In this document: one piece after another, positions 49,325-58,004 of the stretch | How positions within the stretch are numbered: the first letter of the stretch is position 1 | Layout of the letters: every line of letters begins with the position of its first letter | Assembly: GCA_902805635.1 (NCBI GenBank) | Contig: CADCTC010000001.1 | Coordinates: forward strand, 62,001-126,000 | Origin: an uncultured Chloroflexota bacterium | Lineage (GTDB): Bacteria; Chloroflexota; UBA11872; UBA12225 | Direction: 5' to 3' | DNA: 64,000 bases | Program-made: the position numbers and the translations under genes | Notes under the pieces: generated by a model | Told to the model about the DNA's origin: nothing | What the model saw: only the letters and a program-made list of their open reading frames with translations | Databases searched by the model: none

Positions 49325-50598
49325 CCCACCTCTACCCGGCACGGCGCCGCGTAGTCAGCCTGACGCGCAGCCACGTTTGCCGCTTCCGCGTCGCCATCGT
49401 GCACGTACACGCGCTGCTGAAAGCTGAACGGGCCGTTGGGCGCACTCGCGGGTGGATAGTGCACCTGGGTCAGCTGCGCCATGCCGCGGCTGCCGGCGTA
49501 CTTGCCGATGGTGTTGGGATAGCCCTCATTGGACGGGTGGTCCAGCAGCGCGATCCCGTTCCACGGTCCCTGGCCCGGCCCCTTCTTAGGCGGCTCGTAG
49601 CCCGGAAGGTCAACCAGCACCTCCGGTGGCGCTGTCGCCGGAGCGGCGGGCGGATCGCCCGTTGGGCCGGAGCCATCTACCCACGACGCGCGGAACTCGC
49701 GCGGCTGCCCCTCCGGCGCCGGCACCGGGTAGCCGGCGCCGTTAGTCACGCGGCCCGTCTCCGGGACGCCGAAGGAGCTAGGCAGGCGGATCGCCCACAA
49801 GAAAGGCTGCGTGCCGCGGTCACGTACCCAGAGCACATCCGACCGTACATCCAAGAAGCGCGCTTCTCCAGAGGCCCACCAGCAGCGGATGGTGCGCACC
49901 TCGTCGGCAAACGGCTCGCCGTAGGTGTCGACGTAGGTGAGGTCATGCACTACCTCTCCGTAGACTGGGCCGGAGAGCACGCGACGGAACCCGCGGTGCA
50001 CCATCCGGCCACCGGGCCCATAGGGTGGCTCGTCCCAGTCCGACCAGATGTTGACAGAGCCTCCCTCGCTGTGACCGCCGTAGGCCAGACCCATGCCGGT
50101 GTGGTGCGGGTGGTCGCTCGTCCCTTGTCCGCGCACCACGCTCGCGCCGCTCGGACCCAGCACCGGCCAGAAGTACGGCCGGCGCCCACCGGCCACGTTG
50201 TAGTTGGCGAAGGGCTGCCCGCCCACCAGGAAGACGACGCGGTCCAGCTTCTGGACGACGGCGACGTGACGACCTGCCGTCGCGGCGGTGACGGCCTTGG
50301 CGTCATGGTCTGTGAAGATGGCGAAGCGCCGGCTGGTGCCGGCGGCGAGTGAGCCCTGGGGCAAAAACGTGAGCTCGCCGCGCCCCTGGTCGTACTGCGC
50401 TACCGCGAGCCGTGCCTCGTCACCCGGATGACCGCCGCTCACCTCGCGCAGGATCACGGCGCCACTGTCCTGCTGCCCGGTGATCGGACCTCCTGTGCTC
50501 GCGTCGAGCGCCCCCACCAGCTGCTCGCGCGACAACGGCACGGTAACCAGCGGTGACTCCCGGTCAAGCTCCCCCGCGTGGACTGTCAGCTCAAGCAT
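49321..50598 (-). CDS. DUF6807 (PmoA-like) family protein
   Basis: A 425-residue beta-rich protein. It carries the hallmark segment TSDHPHHTGMGLAYGGHSEGGSVN (family pattern DHPHHRG) and later NGIALLDHPSNEGYPN. Members annotated 'methane oxygenase PmoA' have no proven oxygenase activity and are common in sugar-catabolism clusters; I would not assign a reaction. It overlaps the DegT gene by 8 bp upstream and PNP by 4 bp downstream, so all three are one operon. Confidence 0.82.
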   Translation of the reverse strand: MLELTVHAGELDRESPLVTVPLSREQLVGALDASTGGPITGQQDSGAVILREVSGGHPGDEARLAVAQYDQGRGELTFLPQGSLAAGTSRRFAIFTDHDAKAVTAATAGRHVAVVQKLDRVVFLVGGQPFANYNVAGGRRPYFWPVLGPSGASVVRGQGTSDHPHHTGMGLAYGGHSEGGSVNIWSDWDEPPYGPGGRMVHRGFRRVLSGPVYGEVVHDLTYVDTYGEPFADEVRTIRCWWASGEARFLDVRSDVLWVRDRGTQPFLWAIRLPSSFGVPETGRVTNGAGYPVPAPEGQPREFRASWVDGSGPTGDPPAAPATAPPEVLVDLPGYEPPKKGPGQGPWNGIALLDHPSNEGYPNTIGKYAGSRGMAQLTQVHYPPASAPNGPFSFQQRVYVHDGDAEAANVAARQADYAAPCRVEVG

Positions 50599-51856
50599 TG
50601 CTCGCCGTCCGCTGCACTTTCGCCGCTGCTTCCACGATGTCCGCCATGTCCTTCTCCTCGCCCAGCAGGATGTTCTGAGTCAGCCAGATACCTTCGCCGC
50701 CGCACACGCGCTCTGTCACAGGCAGCGCCTCTTCGTCCGGTGAGGTTGGACAGTTCACCTCGCGTCCCGCAGCGCGCGCAAGCTCCGCCCACTTGCGACG
50801 CTCCGAGATCACCGCGTTCATCCGGTAGAGCGGCGTCGTGTAGCCCGCTGAGCACGGGACCCCCTCGGCCCGCATCGCATCCAGGAACCACGCGCGGTCC
50901 TTGCCGCCGAAGTGCTCTGAGTCAAAGCGCAAGAGATAGAGGTGGTGCGCGTGCCCGGTGACGCGCTCGTCCCGCGCCTGTGGCGTAAGGCCCCGCACAC
51001 GGACGAGCTCGCGGTCAAGGTAGCGCGCGCTGCGTTCGCGTCGCTCGAACTGCTCCGGCAATCGCTCCAGCTGCGAGAGCAGCAGCGCGCCCTGGAGCTC
51101 GGTCAGACGCAGGTTCGATCCCATGCCTTCGTGTTGGTACCACGCCCCCTGGCGCACGCGGCCAACGTTGGCGATCGACCAGGCCCGCTCTGCCAGCGCG
51201 TCGTCGTCGGTCACCACCAGGCCGCCCTCCCCCGCGGTGAGGTTCTTACTGGACTGGAAGCTGAACGTCCCTGCGTCGCCGATCGCTCCCACCTTCCGTC
51301 CCCGCCAGGCGGCGCCATGCGCCTGCGCCGCGTCCTCGATTACCTTCAGACCGTGCCGCTTGGCCACGCCCAGCACTGCGTCCATGTCCGCCGGCTGCCC
51401 CGCGACGTGCACCGCAAGGATCGCCCTGGTGCGCGGCGTCACGCGCCGCTCGGCGTCGGCCGCGTCCATCAAGAACGTGTCCGGCAAGATGTCGCAGAAT
51501 ACCGGGATGGCGCCCAGCGACAGGACGGCGGTGGCCGACGCCACGAAGGTGTACGGTGGCAGGACCACCTCGTCCAGGGGCTCCACCCCTGCGGCGCGCA
51601 GCGCCACCTCCAGCGCCGCTGTCCCGTTGGTCACGGCTACGCCGTGCCTGGCGTCCTGGAAGGCGGCGAACTGCTCGGCGAACGCCGCCACCGTTCCCGA
51701 CTGTGCGTGGGACCCCCACTTCCCCGACCGCAGCACGCCGAGCAGCGCGGCTTCGTCGCGCTCGTCCCACACCGGCCACCTCGGAAACGGCGCCGTCCGC
51801 ACCGGCGTCCCACCGTCAAGCGCGAGCTGTCCCGACTTGCTTTGCTTCGCGGCCAT
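50591..51856 (-). CDS. DegT/DnrJ/EryC1/StrS-type sugar aminotransferase
   Basis: ATG 51856 (MAAKQSKSGQLALDG) follows GAGAGGAGCAACTTG. The 421-residue PLP enzyme has the catalytic Lys in FSFQSSKNLTAGEGG, the cofactor Asp in KVIEDAAQAHGA and the N-terminal VTNGTAALEVALRAAG. These enzymes transaminate keto-sugars, usually nucleotide-linked. The C-terminal half (GYTTPLYRMNAV) is typical. It starts an operon with the DUF6807 and PNP genes. The ORF-track extension includes repeat copy 4 and is not coding. Confidence 0.9.
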   Translation of the reverse strand: MAAKQSKSGQLALDGGTPVRTAPFPRWPVWDERDEAALLGVLRSGKWGSHAQSGTVAAFAEQFAAFQDARHGVAVTNGTAALEVALRAAGVEPLDEVVLPPYTFVASATAVLSLGAIPVFCDILPDTFLMDAADAERRVTPRTRAILAVHVAGQPADMDAVLGVAKRHGLKVIEDAAQAHGAAWRGRKVGAIGDAGTFSFQSSKNLTAGEGGLVVTDDDALAERAWSIANVGRVRQGAWYQHEGMGSNLRLTELQGALLLSQLERLPEQFERRERSARYLDRELVRVRGLTPQARDERVTGHAHHLYLLRFDSEHFGGKDRAWFLDAMRAEGVPCSAGYTTPLYRMNAVISERRKWAELARAAGREVNCPTSPDEEALPVTERVCGGEGIWLTQNILLGEEKDMADIVEAAAKVQRTASNA

Positions 51857-51901
51857 CAAGTTGCTCCTCTCTGCAGCCTTAGTGCTGGCCTCAAGATCGC
51901 C

Positions 51902-51976
51902 GTTCGCCCTGAGCCTGTCGAAGGGCATGGCTGGACAAGCCTGTCCTGAGCCTGTCGAAGGGCTCACCACGAACGG
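51902..51976. repeat. Dispersed palindromic repeat, family A, copy 4 (long form)
   Basis: gttcgccctgagcctgtcga, agggcatggctggacaagcc, then tgtcctgagcctgtcgaagg and gctcaccacgaacgg. Two gcctgtcgaaggg arms are separated by a central segment. It lies between the NagB stop and the DegT start, probably within the transcript upstream of DegT. Confidence 0.9.
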
Positions 51977-51993
51977 GGAAGTGAAACCGCCTC

Positions 51994-52776
51994 TCAGAGC
52001 AGCGCCGCCGAGTCCTCGTCGACGAATAGTGTCGCGTCCGGGTGGCGACGCAGCACGCTGGCCGGGCAGCTGGTGGAGATTGGCCCGCGCAGGGTGTTGC
52101 GCACCGCCTCCGCCTTGGTAGGGCCCGGCACCATGCACAGCAGGTGCGGCGCGCGCGTGATTGCCGGCATGGTCATGCTCAGCGCCGTGCGCGGCACGGC
52201 ATCCAACCCGAGGAACATGCCGTCATGCACCTGCTGCTCCCTGGAGCGCTGGTCCAGCTCCACCACCTTCACGGCTTGCGGGTCGTCGAAGTCCGCTACG
52301 TGTGGGTCGTTGAACGCGATGTGCCCGTTCTCCCCAATCCCGACGAACGCCACGTCCAGCGGCTGATCCGCCAGCAGGGCAGCGTAGCGCGCGCACTCCT
52401 GCTCCGGGTCCGGAGCATTGCCGTCCAGGTAGTGCACCCTGCCTGGCCTCACGGCGCGAAACAACCGGTCGCGCAGGAACTGGCCAAACGCCTGTGGCGC
52501 CTCGACCGGGAGTCCGACGTACTCGTCCATGTGGAACGCCGTGACTCTTGACCAGTCGATCCCCGGCGCCTCGGCCAGTCCCGCCAGGAACTCGTTCTGG
52601 GACGGCGCCGACGCAAAGACCGCGCTGACGCTCCCTCGCTCCGCGATCACCCGCCGCAGCGCCGCCGCCCCAGCCTCTGCCGCCGCCTTGCCCATCGCCG
52701 CGCGGTTCGGAAAGACCAGCGTCCGCGGTCGTTCCACGTCGGCCAGCCGCCACGGCTGCGTCTCAAACCCACTCAC
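51994..52776 (-). CDS. nagB: Glucosamine-6-phosphate deaminase-like protein
   Basis: From a GTG start, 260 residues. NagB family motifs are present: FASAPSQNEFLAGL, FHMDEYVGLP, GIGENGHIAFNDP and PAITRAPHLLCMVPGPTKAEA. The family converts glucosamine-6-phosphate to fructose-6-phosphate and ammonia. A related deaminase for another amino-sugar phosphate is possible given the neighbours. It lies 46 bp downstream of the isomerase gene in the same direction. Confidence 0.9.
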   Translation of the reverse strand: MSGFETQPWRLADVERPRTLVFPNRAAMGKAAAEAGAAALRRVIAERGSVSAVFASAPSQNEFLAGLAEAPGIDWSRVTAFHMDEYVGLPVEAPQAFGQFLRDRLFRAVRPGRVHYLDGNAPDPEQECARYAALLADQPLDVAFVGIGENGHIAFNDPHVADFDDPQAVKVVELDQRSREQQVHDGMFLGLDAVPRTALSMTMPAITRAPHLLCMVPGPTKAEAVRNTLRGPISTSCPASVLRRHPDATLFVDEDSAALL

Positions 52777-52822
52777 TTCGATGCCCTCTCGCTCTGCGTC
52801 GTTACGTGCTCAGTCCCCGCAC

Positions 52823-53671
52823 TCATGCCATCGCCATGATGCGCCCGATCCGCTCCGCCGTGTCCCGGATGCCCTGCCCCTTAGGCATATGGCCGACGCT
52901 CACTTCTGACGTGAGGTAGTCGTCGTAGCCGGCGCGGCGCAGCTCCGCCATCACCGCGGGATAGTCTGCGTCACCATCCAGCAGCTGGCAGAAGCCCTTG
53001 CCCGTGGCCACGGCGCGCTTGAAGTCCTTGACGTGGACTTTCTTAGTGTGCTCGCCCAGGATCGCCGCCCAGTGTTCCGGATAGCCGTACAAGATGCAGT
53101 TGCCGACGTCGAAGTACGCGCCAATCAGCGGATGCCCAACTTCGTCCAGCATGGCGCGCATCTCGGTGGGGCTTAGCAGGAACTTGTTCCACACGTTCTC
53201 GATCGCCAGCGCCACGCCGTGGCGCTCGGCGTGCGGGACCACCGCACGCAGCGCCTCGCGCGTCCACGTCCAGGCGTCGTCGTAGCGCGTTTCGGGCTTG
53301 AGCTGGCCGGGGTGCAGCAGGACGGCCGTCGCCCCGAGCCACTTGGCCCGCTCCAGCGCCTTGCCCAGGTTCTCTACGCACGCCGCCCGCACGGCAGGGT
53401 CCGGGTGCAACATCGGCGTGGCCCGCGCCGCGGTGCCGCCCATCAGGCTAGGCAGCTCCACACCCACGCTGGCCGCCGCGTCGCGCAGCGTCCGAGTATC
53501 GTGCTCATCGGTCTCAAGCGTCAGCGGCCCTTGCCCCACCTCGTCCAGTGTTGGCTCCACACCGTCGAAGCCCGCCTCCTTCGCCGCGCGTAGCCGCGCC
53601 TCGAACGTACCCTCGGTCTGGCCCGCGCCGGAGTCCGCGGGGATGCACCCCCAGCAAATGCCCTTCTTCAT
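52823..53671 (-). CDS. Sugar phosphate isomerase/epimerase (TIM barrel)
   Basis: ATG 53671 (MKKGICWGCIPADSG) lies 4 bp after the epimerase stop. The 282-residue barrel has metal-ligand strands ALAIENVWNKF (Glu), GAYFDVGNCILYG (Asp), KVHVKDFK (His/Asp) and the late LTSEVSVG (Glu), as in hydroxypyruvate isomerase/tagatose epimerase-like enzymes. It is the third such barrel in the window and distinct from the other two. Substrate unknown. Confidence 0.85.
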   Translation of the reverse strand: MKKGICWGCIPADSGAGQTEGTFEARLRAAKEAGFDGVEPTLDEVGQGPLTLETDEHDTRTLRDAAASVGVELPSLMGGTAARATPMLHPDPAVRAACVENLGKALERAKWLGATAVLLHPGQLKPETRYDDAWTWTREALRAVVPHAERHGVALAIENVWNKFLLSPTEMRAMLDEVGHPLIGAYFDVGNCILYGYPEHWAAILGEHTKKVHVKDFKRAVATGKGFCQLLDGDADYPAVMAELRRAGYDDYLTSEVSVGHMPKGQGIRDTAERIGRIMAMA

Positions 53672-53675
53672 TGGC

Positions 53676-54749
53676 TCAGAATTTCCCGTCACGCGATTCG
53701 AACTTGGTTGGCTTGCCCAGTGTGCGCCCGCCGCCGCGCAGCCAGTCCGCCGTCCACCGGACCAGCGTCTCCAGCGCCACCTCGGGGTACCCGAACAGCC
53801 CGTGCTGCCGCGCGCAGTTGGAGAGCAGCGCGGTGTCGGTCTCTGTACCCGTGATCGCCGGCGCCGGCACGTCGAGCAGCTCGGCCAGTCGCTGAGCCAG
53901 TCTCCTGATAGAGACGGTCTCGGGGCCACTCACGTTCAGCACGAATGGCGGGCTGCCGGCGTGCTCGAACGCGCGCAGGATGGCCCGGTTGGCGTCTCCT
54001 TGCCAGATGACGTTGGCCATGCCCATCGTCACGTCCACTCGTTCTCCGGCCAGCACCTTCTTGGCCACGTCCACAACCACACCGTAGCGCAGGTCATTTG
54101 CGTAGTTCAAGCGGATCAGCGCCACCTGCGTGCCGTGGGCGCTGGCGGCGTGCCCGAACATGCGCTCGCGCCCCAGGCACGACTGCGCGTACTCGCCGAC
54201 CGGCGCAGGCGGATCACTCTCCATCGCGCCGCCACGCCGCACATCCGTTAGCCCGTAGACGTTGCCGGTGGAGAGCGCCACCACCCGGCCGCCGCGGAAG
54301 CGATGGGCCACCAGCCCCGGCAGGAGCGTGTTGAGCGCCCAGGTGGATGCCAGGTCACCGCTGCTGCCGAACTTCATCCCCGCCAGGAACAGCACGTTCG
54401 GGCAGTCCGGCAGCCGCTCCAGCGCGCCATCGGCCAGGAGGTCCGCCGCCACGGTCTCCACGCCGGCCTTCCCGAACTCAGCTGGCGCGCCGCCGCCGAA
54501 GCGCGACACCGCCACCACTCGCGTTCCCTGCTTGCCCGCGGCGTCCAGCGCGCGGCGCAGCATGCGCGAGATCGATAGGCCCATCTTCCCACCCGCACCC
54601 AGCACCAGGCAATCGCCGTCCAATCGCGCTGCCGTGGCGATGGTCCCCTCGTCCGGGCGGCTGAGCCGCTCCTCGAGCCCCGCCTCATCCCGCGGCGCCG
54701 CCAGGTCCCGCTGCTCCACCAGCAGCGGAGGATCGCTCAAGACCGCCAT
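53676..54749 (-). CDS. NAD-dependent epimerase/dehydratase family protein
   Basis: The product has an extended-SDR fold: CLVLGAGGKMGLSISRML (nucleotide loop), VLFLAGMKFGSSG, STGNVYGLTD and EYAQSCLGRERMF. Here the expected YxxxK reads YAQSCLG, so the catalytic Lys is displaced or lost. I use ATG 54749 (MAVLSDPPLL) because a TATAGT -10 element ends 11 bases upstream, which would make the mRNA nearly leaderless; GTG 54770 is the alternative. The first about 45 residues precede the Rossmann fold and are unusual. It heads the operon with the isomerase and NagB. Confidence 0.82.
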   Translation of the reverse strand: MAVLSDPPLLVEQRDLAAPRDEAGLEERLSRPDEGTIATAARLDGDCLVLGAGGKMGLSISRMLRRALDAAGKQGTRVVAVSRFGGGAPAEFGKAGVETVAADLLADGALERLPDCPNVLFLAGMKFGSSGDLASTWALNTLLPGLVAHRFRGGRVVALSTGNVYGLTDVRRGGAMESDPPAPVGEYAQSCLGRERMFGHAASAHGTQVALIRLNYANDLRYGVVVDVAKKVLAGERVDVTMGMANVIWQGDANRAILRAFEHAGSPPFVLNVSGPETVSIRRLAQRLAELLDVPAPAITGTETDTALLSNCARQHGLFGYPEVALETLVRWTADWLRGGGRTLGKPTKFESRDGKF

Positions 54750-54759
54750 ATCGACATGG

Positions 54760-54789
54760 ACTATAGACACACGGTCACTCGCGCGTCAT
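54760..54789 (-). promoter_or_regulatory. Probable promoter of the epimerase-isomerase-nagB operon
   Basis: On the minus strand: ATGACG, an 18-bp spacer, then TATAGT. The predicted start of transcription falls within a few bases of the ATG at 54749, so translation would be leaderless or nearly so. No Shine-Dalgarno site is present before either candidate start, which supports this reading. Confidence 0.4.
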
Positions 54790-54907
54790 TCTTGGTGCTC
54801 GCCGAGCATTCTGCCGGGAGCCTCCCCTCTCCTCTGGGGGAGGCCCAGAGGCAGATGCAGCGCATGGATGGGATGGGTGAGGTCCAACCGAGTACCCTCT
54901 TTTCATC

Positions 54908-56284
54908 GTGACCGGCGATACTGCTCTACCAACAGGGTTACCCACGCCACCCACACCAGCGACGCTGCCACTCACTCGCTCGCTGGCGCTCTGGCAGGTG
55001 GCCGAGACCCTCATCCCCGGCGGGTCGCAGACCAACAGCAAACGGCCACAGGCGTTCGCCTTTGGCCGGTATCCCATCTTCGCGGCGCGCGCCGAGGGTA
55101 GCCGCATCTGGGATGTGGACGGCAACGAGTACGTGGACTTCGTCAACGGCCTGGGACCGATCACGCTGGGCTACCGCCACCCGGCGGTGGACCAGGCGGT
55201 GCGGGACCAGCTGGAGCACGGTGTCATCGCCGGACTGCTGTGGCCGCTGGAGGTAGAGGTGGCGCGTGGTCTGGTGGAGGCCATCCCCTGCGCAGAGCAG
55301 GCGCGCTTCTTCAAGGGTGGTGGCGAGGCGACCGCCGCCGCGGCACGCATCGCGCGCGCCGCCACGGGCCGCAGCGTCATCCTCAACGCGGGGTACCGCG
55401 GCTGGCCAGACCCGTGGGCCGCCGGTCGGGACGCTGCTGTCCCCGCGGAGCTCGAGCGGTACGTCGTGTCGTTCCCCCATGGCGACCTGGCGCAGCTGGA
55501 ACAGTTGCTCGATCAGCATCGCGGGGAGGTAGCCGCGGTCTTCACCGACGTGCGGTACGATGCCTCGTGTGACGCCGCGTATCTGCGCGGCGCGCAGGAG
55601 CTCGCCCGCGCCCACGGTGCGCTGCTGTGCTTCGACGAGATCGTCAATGGCTTCCGGCTGGCGCGCGGTGGAATGCAAGAGCATTTTGGCGTAACGCCTG
55701 ACCTCGCCTGTTTCGCCAAGGGCATCGCTAACGGCCTGCCGCTGGCAGCGGTTGTCGGACGACGGGAGGTGATGGCGCACGCCGCCTCTTCCCTGATCTC
55801 ACTCACCTACGGCGGCGAGGCGCTCTCGCTGGCGGCCTGCCGCGCCGTACTGGACATCTACGCCGCCAATGACGTTATTGGCCACCTCTGGCGAGTGGGC
55901 CGGCGACTGATGGATGGCCTGAACGCCGCCGCGGCAGGGGCCGGCGTGCCGTTCGCCTGCGTTGGCTATCCACCGATGAGCGCCATGGAGCTCCGCTTGC
56001 CAGCCGAGCAGGTGGGGCCGGCGTGGGAGCTATTCCTGGCCGAATGTGCCCTGCGCGGCGTCCTCTTCCGGCGTGGCGGGCTGAACATGATGACCTACTC
56101 GCACCAGGAAGCGGACGTCGACGCTTCGGTCCACGCGGCGGCCGGAGCGTTCGACGTGCTGCGCCGGGCCGGCTATTCCACGGAAGCAGTGGGCGGCGAT
56201 GGCCAATCGCGCGGCCAGCAGGTAGGGCCGTGGTCCAGCGCTCAGGCCGCGCCCGTAGCCGCGGGAACGGCGGTGCGGCCGTGA
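54908..56284 (+). CDS. Class III PLP-dependent aminotransferase (glutamate-1-semialdehyde aminomutase-like)
   Basis: A 458-residue fold-type I enzyme from a GTG start. Motifs are IWDVDGNEYVDFVNGLGPITLG, FKGGGEATAAAARIARAATGR, CFDEIVNGFRL (cofactor Asp) and the catalytic Lys in ACFAKGIANGLPLAAVVG. The substrate-side sequence differs from HemL (RFFKGGGEA for the usual 'NSGTEA'), and the neighbours are catabolic, so a sugar or amino-acid aminotransferase is more likely than haem synthesis. A 40-residue Gly/Ala/Gln-rich tail is extra. It overlaps the next gene by GTGA. Confidence 0.88.
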   Translation: MTGDTALPTGLPTPPTPATLPLTRSLALWQVAETLIPGGSQTNSKRPQAFAFGRYPIFAARAEGSRIWDVDGNEYVDFVNGLGPITLGYRHPAVDQAVRDQLEHGVIAGLLWPLEVEVARGLVEAIPCAEQARFFKGGGEATAAAARIARAATGRSVILNAGYRGWPDPWAAGRDAAVPAELERYVVSFPHGDLAQLEQLLDQHRGEVAAVFTDVRYDASCDAAYLRGAQELARAHGALLCFDEIVNGFRLARGGMQEHFGVTPDLACFAKGIANGLPLAAVVGRREVMAHAASSLISLTYGGEALSLAACRAVLDIYAANDVIGHLWRVGRRLMDGLNAAAAGAGVPFACVGYPPMSAMELRLPAEQVGPAWELFLAECALRGVLFRRGGLNMMTYSHQEADVDASVHAAAGAFDVLRRAGYSTEAVGGDGQSRGQQVGPWSSAQAAPVAAGTAVRP

Positions 56285-57126
56285 CGAAGACACCGTTTGG
56301 CGACCTGCCGCCGCTGCTGGACGTGCACGGCCACCCGCTGGCGCCGCCGCGCGGCCAGGAGCAGGAGGACGCGCTCATCGCGGCGCTGGAGCGCTTCGAC
56401 TCGCGCCTGCTGGTGTCCGACCTGGGCTCGCGCAGCGCCGGCTGGGCCTATGAGCCATCGGTGGAGCACTGGCGCGAGGGCAACCAGCTGTGCGCCGAGC
56501 TGGTGTGCCGCCACCCCGACCGGCTGGCGGCGTATTGCTACGTGAACCCGGCGCACACGCGCGAGGCGCTGGACGAGTTGGAGCGCCGCCTGGTGGGCGA
56601 GGCGGACACGTTCGTCGCGCTGAAGCTGTGGGTGGCCGTGCGCTGCTCAGATACGCGGCTGGACCCGCTGATGGAGCTGTGCGCCGCCCACGGCGTGCCG
56701 GTGCTCCAGCACACCTGGCTCAAGGTCGGCGCCGCCGGTCCGGGAGCGGACAACCTGCCCGGCGAGTCCACGCCGCAGGACCTGCTCGCGCTGGCGCGCC
56801 GCCACCCGCGGGTGAAGTTCTTCGCCGGCCATACCGGCGGCGACTGGGAATGGGGCATCGCCGCGCTCAAGCAGGCCGACAACGTCTGGCTGGACGTGGC
56901 CGGCGGCGAGGCGACCGGCGGCTACGCGGACCTGGCTCTGCGCGAGGTCGGCGCCGGCCGCATCGTGTATGGCACCGACGTGTGCGGCCGTTCAGTCCCT
57001 TCCCAGCTCTCCAAGCTGCTCGCGCTCGACCTGCCGCCCGCCGACCTGGAGCGTGTCCTGTGGCGCAACGCGGCCGGCGTGCTCGGTGACCGCCTGCCGG
57101 CTAGCTGGAGTACGGTGTTCCGGTGA
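56281..57126 (+). CDS. Amidohydrolase family protein (COG2159-like TIM barrel)
   Basis: GTG 56281 overlaps the aminotransferase stop; the ORF-track start at 56023 is inside that gene. The 281-residue metal-dependent hydrolase has DVHGHPL at the N-terminus (HxH ligands), VLQHTWLK (His), FFAGHTGGDWEWG (His) and YGTDVCG (Asp), typical of the ACMSD/amidohydrolase-2 group. It would catalyse hydrolysis or non-oxidative decarboxylation. It forms an overlapping pair with the following relative. Confidence 0.85.
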   Translation: MTKTPFGDLPPLLDVHGHPLAPPRGQEQEDALIAALERFDSRLLVSDLGSRSAGWAYEPSVEHWREGNQLCAELVCRHPDRLAAYCYVNPAHTREALDELERRLVGEADTFVALKLWVAVRCSDTRLDPLMELCAAHGVPVLQHTWLKVGAAGPGADNLPGESTPQDLLALARRHPRVKFFAGHTGGDWEWGIAALKQADNVWLDVAGGEATGGYADLALREVGAGRIVYGTDVCGRSVPSQLSKLLALDLPPADLERVLWRNAAGVLGDRLPASWSTVFR

Positions 57127-57983
57127 TCGTTCCGTCCGATGGCCGACATTCCCTTCTCCCTTCGGGGGAAGGGCCAGGGGAGGGGTCCTACTTCGACGCC
57201 AATAGCTTCCTCGGCGAATGGCCGTCGCGCCGGCTCAACGGCTCGCCTCCCCCGGAACGTGACGCGCTCGTGTCTCAGCGCCTGCGCCTGATGGACCGGC
57301 TGGGGATCAAGCGCGCCGCCGTGTCGCTCCTGGAGGGCGTGTGGCTGAAAGACTCCGGCGTCGCCAACGCGGAGCTGCACGCGCTGCTGCGGGGCCACGA
57401 AGACCGGTTCCTGCCCCTCTACACGCTCAACCCCACTTTCCCTACGTGGGAGGAGCACCTCTCCCGCTGCGTGAACGAGTACGGTTTGCGTCCCGGCGCC
57501 GGCGCCGTCCGGCTGCTGCCCGCCTACCACGGCTACGCGCTGGAAGACGCGGCGCCGCTGCTCGACGCGCCGGCAACACTGGAGGTGGCGGTGGTGCTCA
57601 CGGTGCAACTGGAGGACATGCGCATGCAGCATCCCGGCATGCGCGTGCCGGACGTATCCCCCGCCGATGTCGTAGGTGCCATCCGCCGCTGGCCCCGCCA
57701 GCACTGGATCGTCGCCAACTGTGTGTACAACCAGGCGCGGGCCATCGGCGCCGACGTGCCGGCGGAGGCGCGTGTCTGGTTTGACCTGGCGCGCGTGCAG
57801 GGGCCTATCGACTGCGTGCGCCTGCTGTGCGACCAGCTTGGCGCGCACCGGCTCGTCTTCGGCACCAACCTGCCGCTGCACGTGCCGCACTCACCCATCC
57901 TGGAGCTGGCCGATGCCCGCCTCACCCCCGACGTGGACGCCGCGGTGCGCGCGGGGAACGCGCGCACCGCATTTGGGCTATAG
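57123..57983 (+). CDS. Amidohydrolase-like protein with missing HxH ligand motif
   Basis: From GTG 57123 (GTGA overlap), 286 residues. It aligns in layout with the preceding amidohydrolase (TNLPLHVPHSPILELADARL at the end resembles the 'GTD.......' strand), but where HxH is expected it reads FDANSFLG. The later GHTGGD-type His is replaced by WIVANCVYN. Metal binding therefore looks lost or changed. The N-terminus includes residues from palindromic repeat family B (LLPSGEGPGEG). A non-catalytic partner or an altered active site is possible. Confidence 0.78.
   Translation: MIVPSDGRHSLLPSGEGPGEGSYFDANSFLGEWPSRRLNGSPPPERDALVSQRLRLMDRLGIKRAAVSLLEGVWLKDSGVANAELHALLRGHEDRFLPLYTLNPTFPTWEEHLSRCVNEYGLRPGAGAVRLLPAYHGYALEDAAPLLDAPATLEVAVVLTVQLEDMRMQHPGMRVPDVSPADVVGAIRRWPRQHWIVANCVYNQARAIGADVPAEARVWFDLARVQGPIDCVRLLCDQLGAHRLVFGTNLPLHVPHSPILELADARLTPDVDAAVRAGNARTAFGL
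57148..57187. repeat. Palindromic repeat, family B, inside the second amidohydrolase-like gene
   Basis: attcccttctcccttcgggg, then gaagggccaggggaggggtc: a cccttctccc...ggggaagggcc inverted repeat. It encodes LLPSGEGPGEG in frame, a peptide type that this kind of repeat produces when it invades an ORF. A similar ctctccct/agggagag stem lies at 40661 and a related cctctcctctgggggagg at about 54828. Confidence 0.7.
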
Positions 57984-58004
57984 CGGCGTCGCCGCACCCG
58001 GAGC

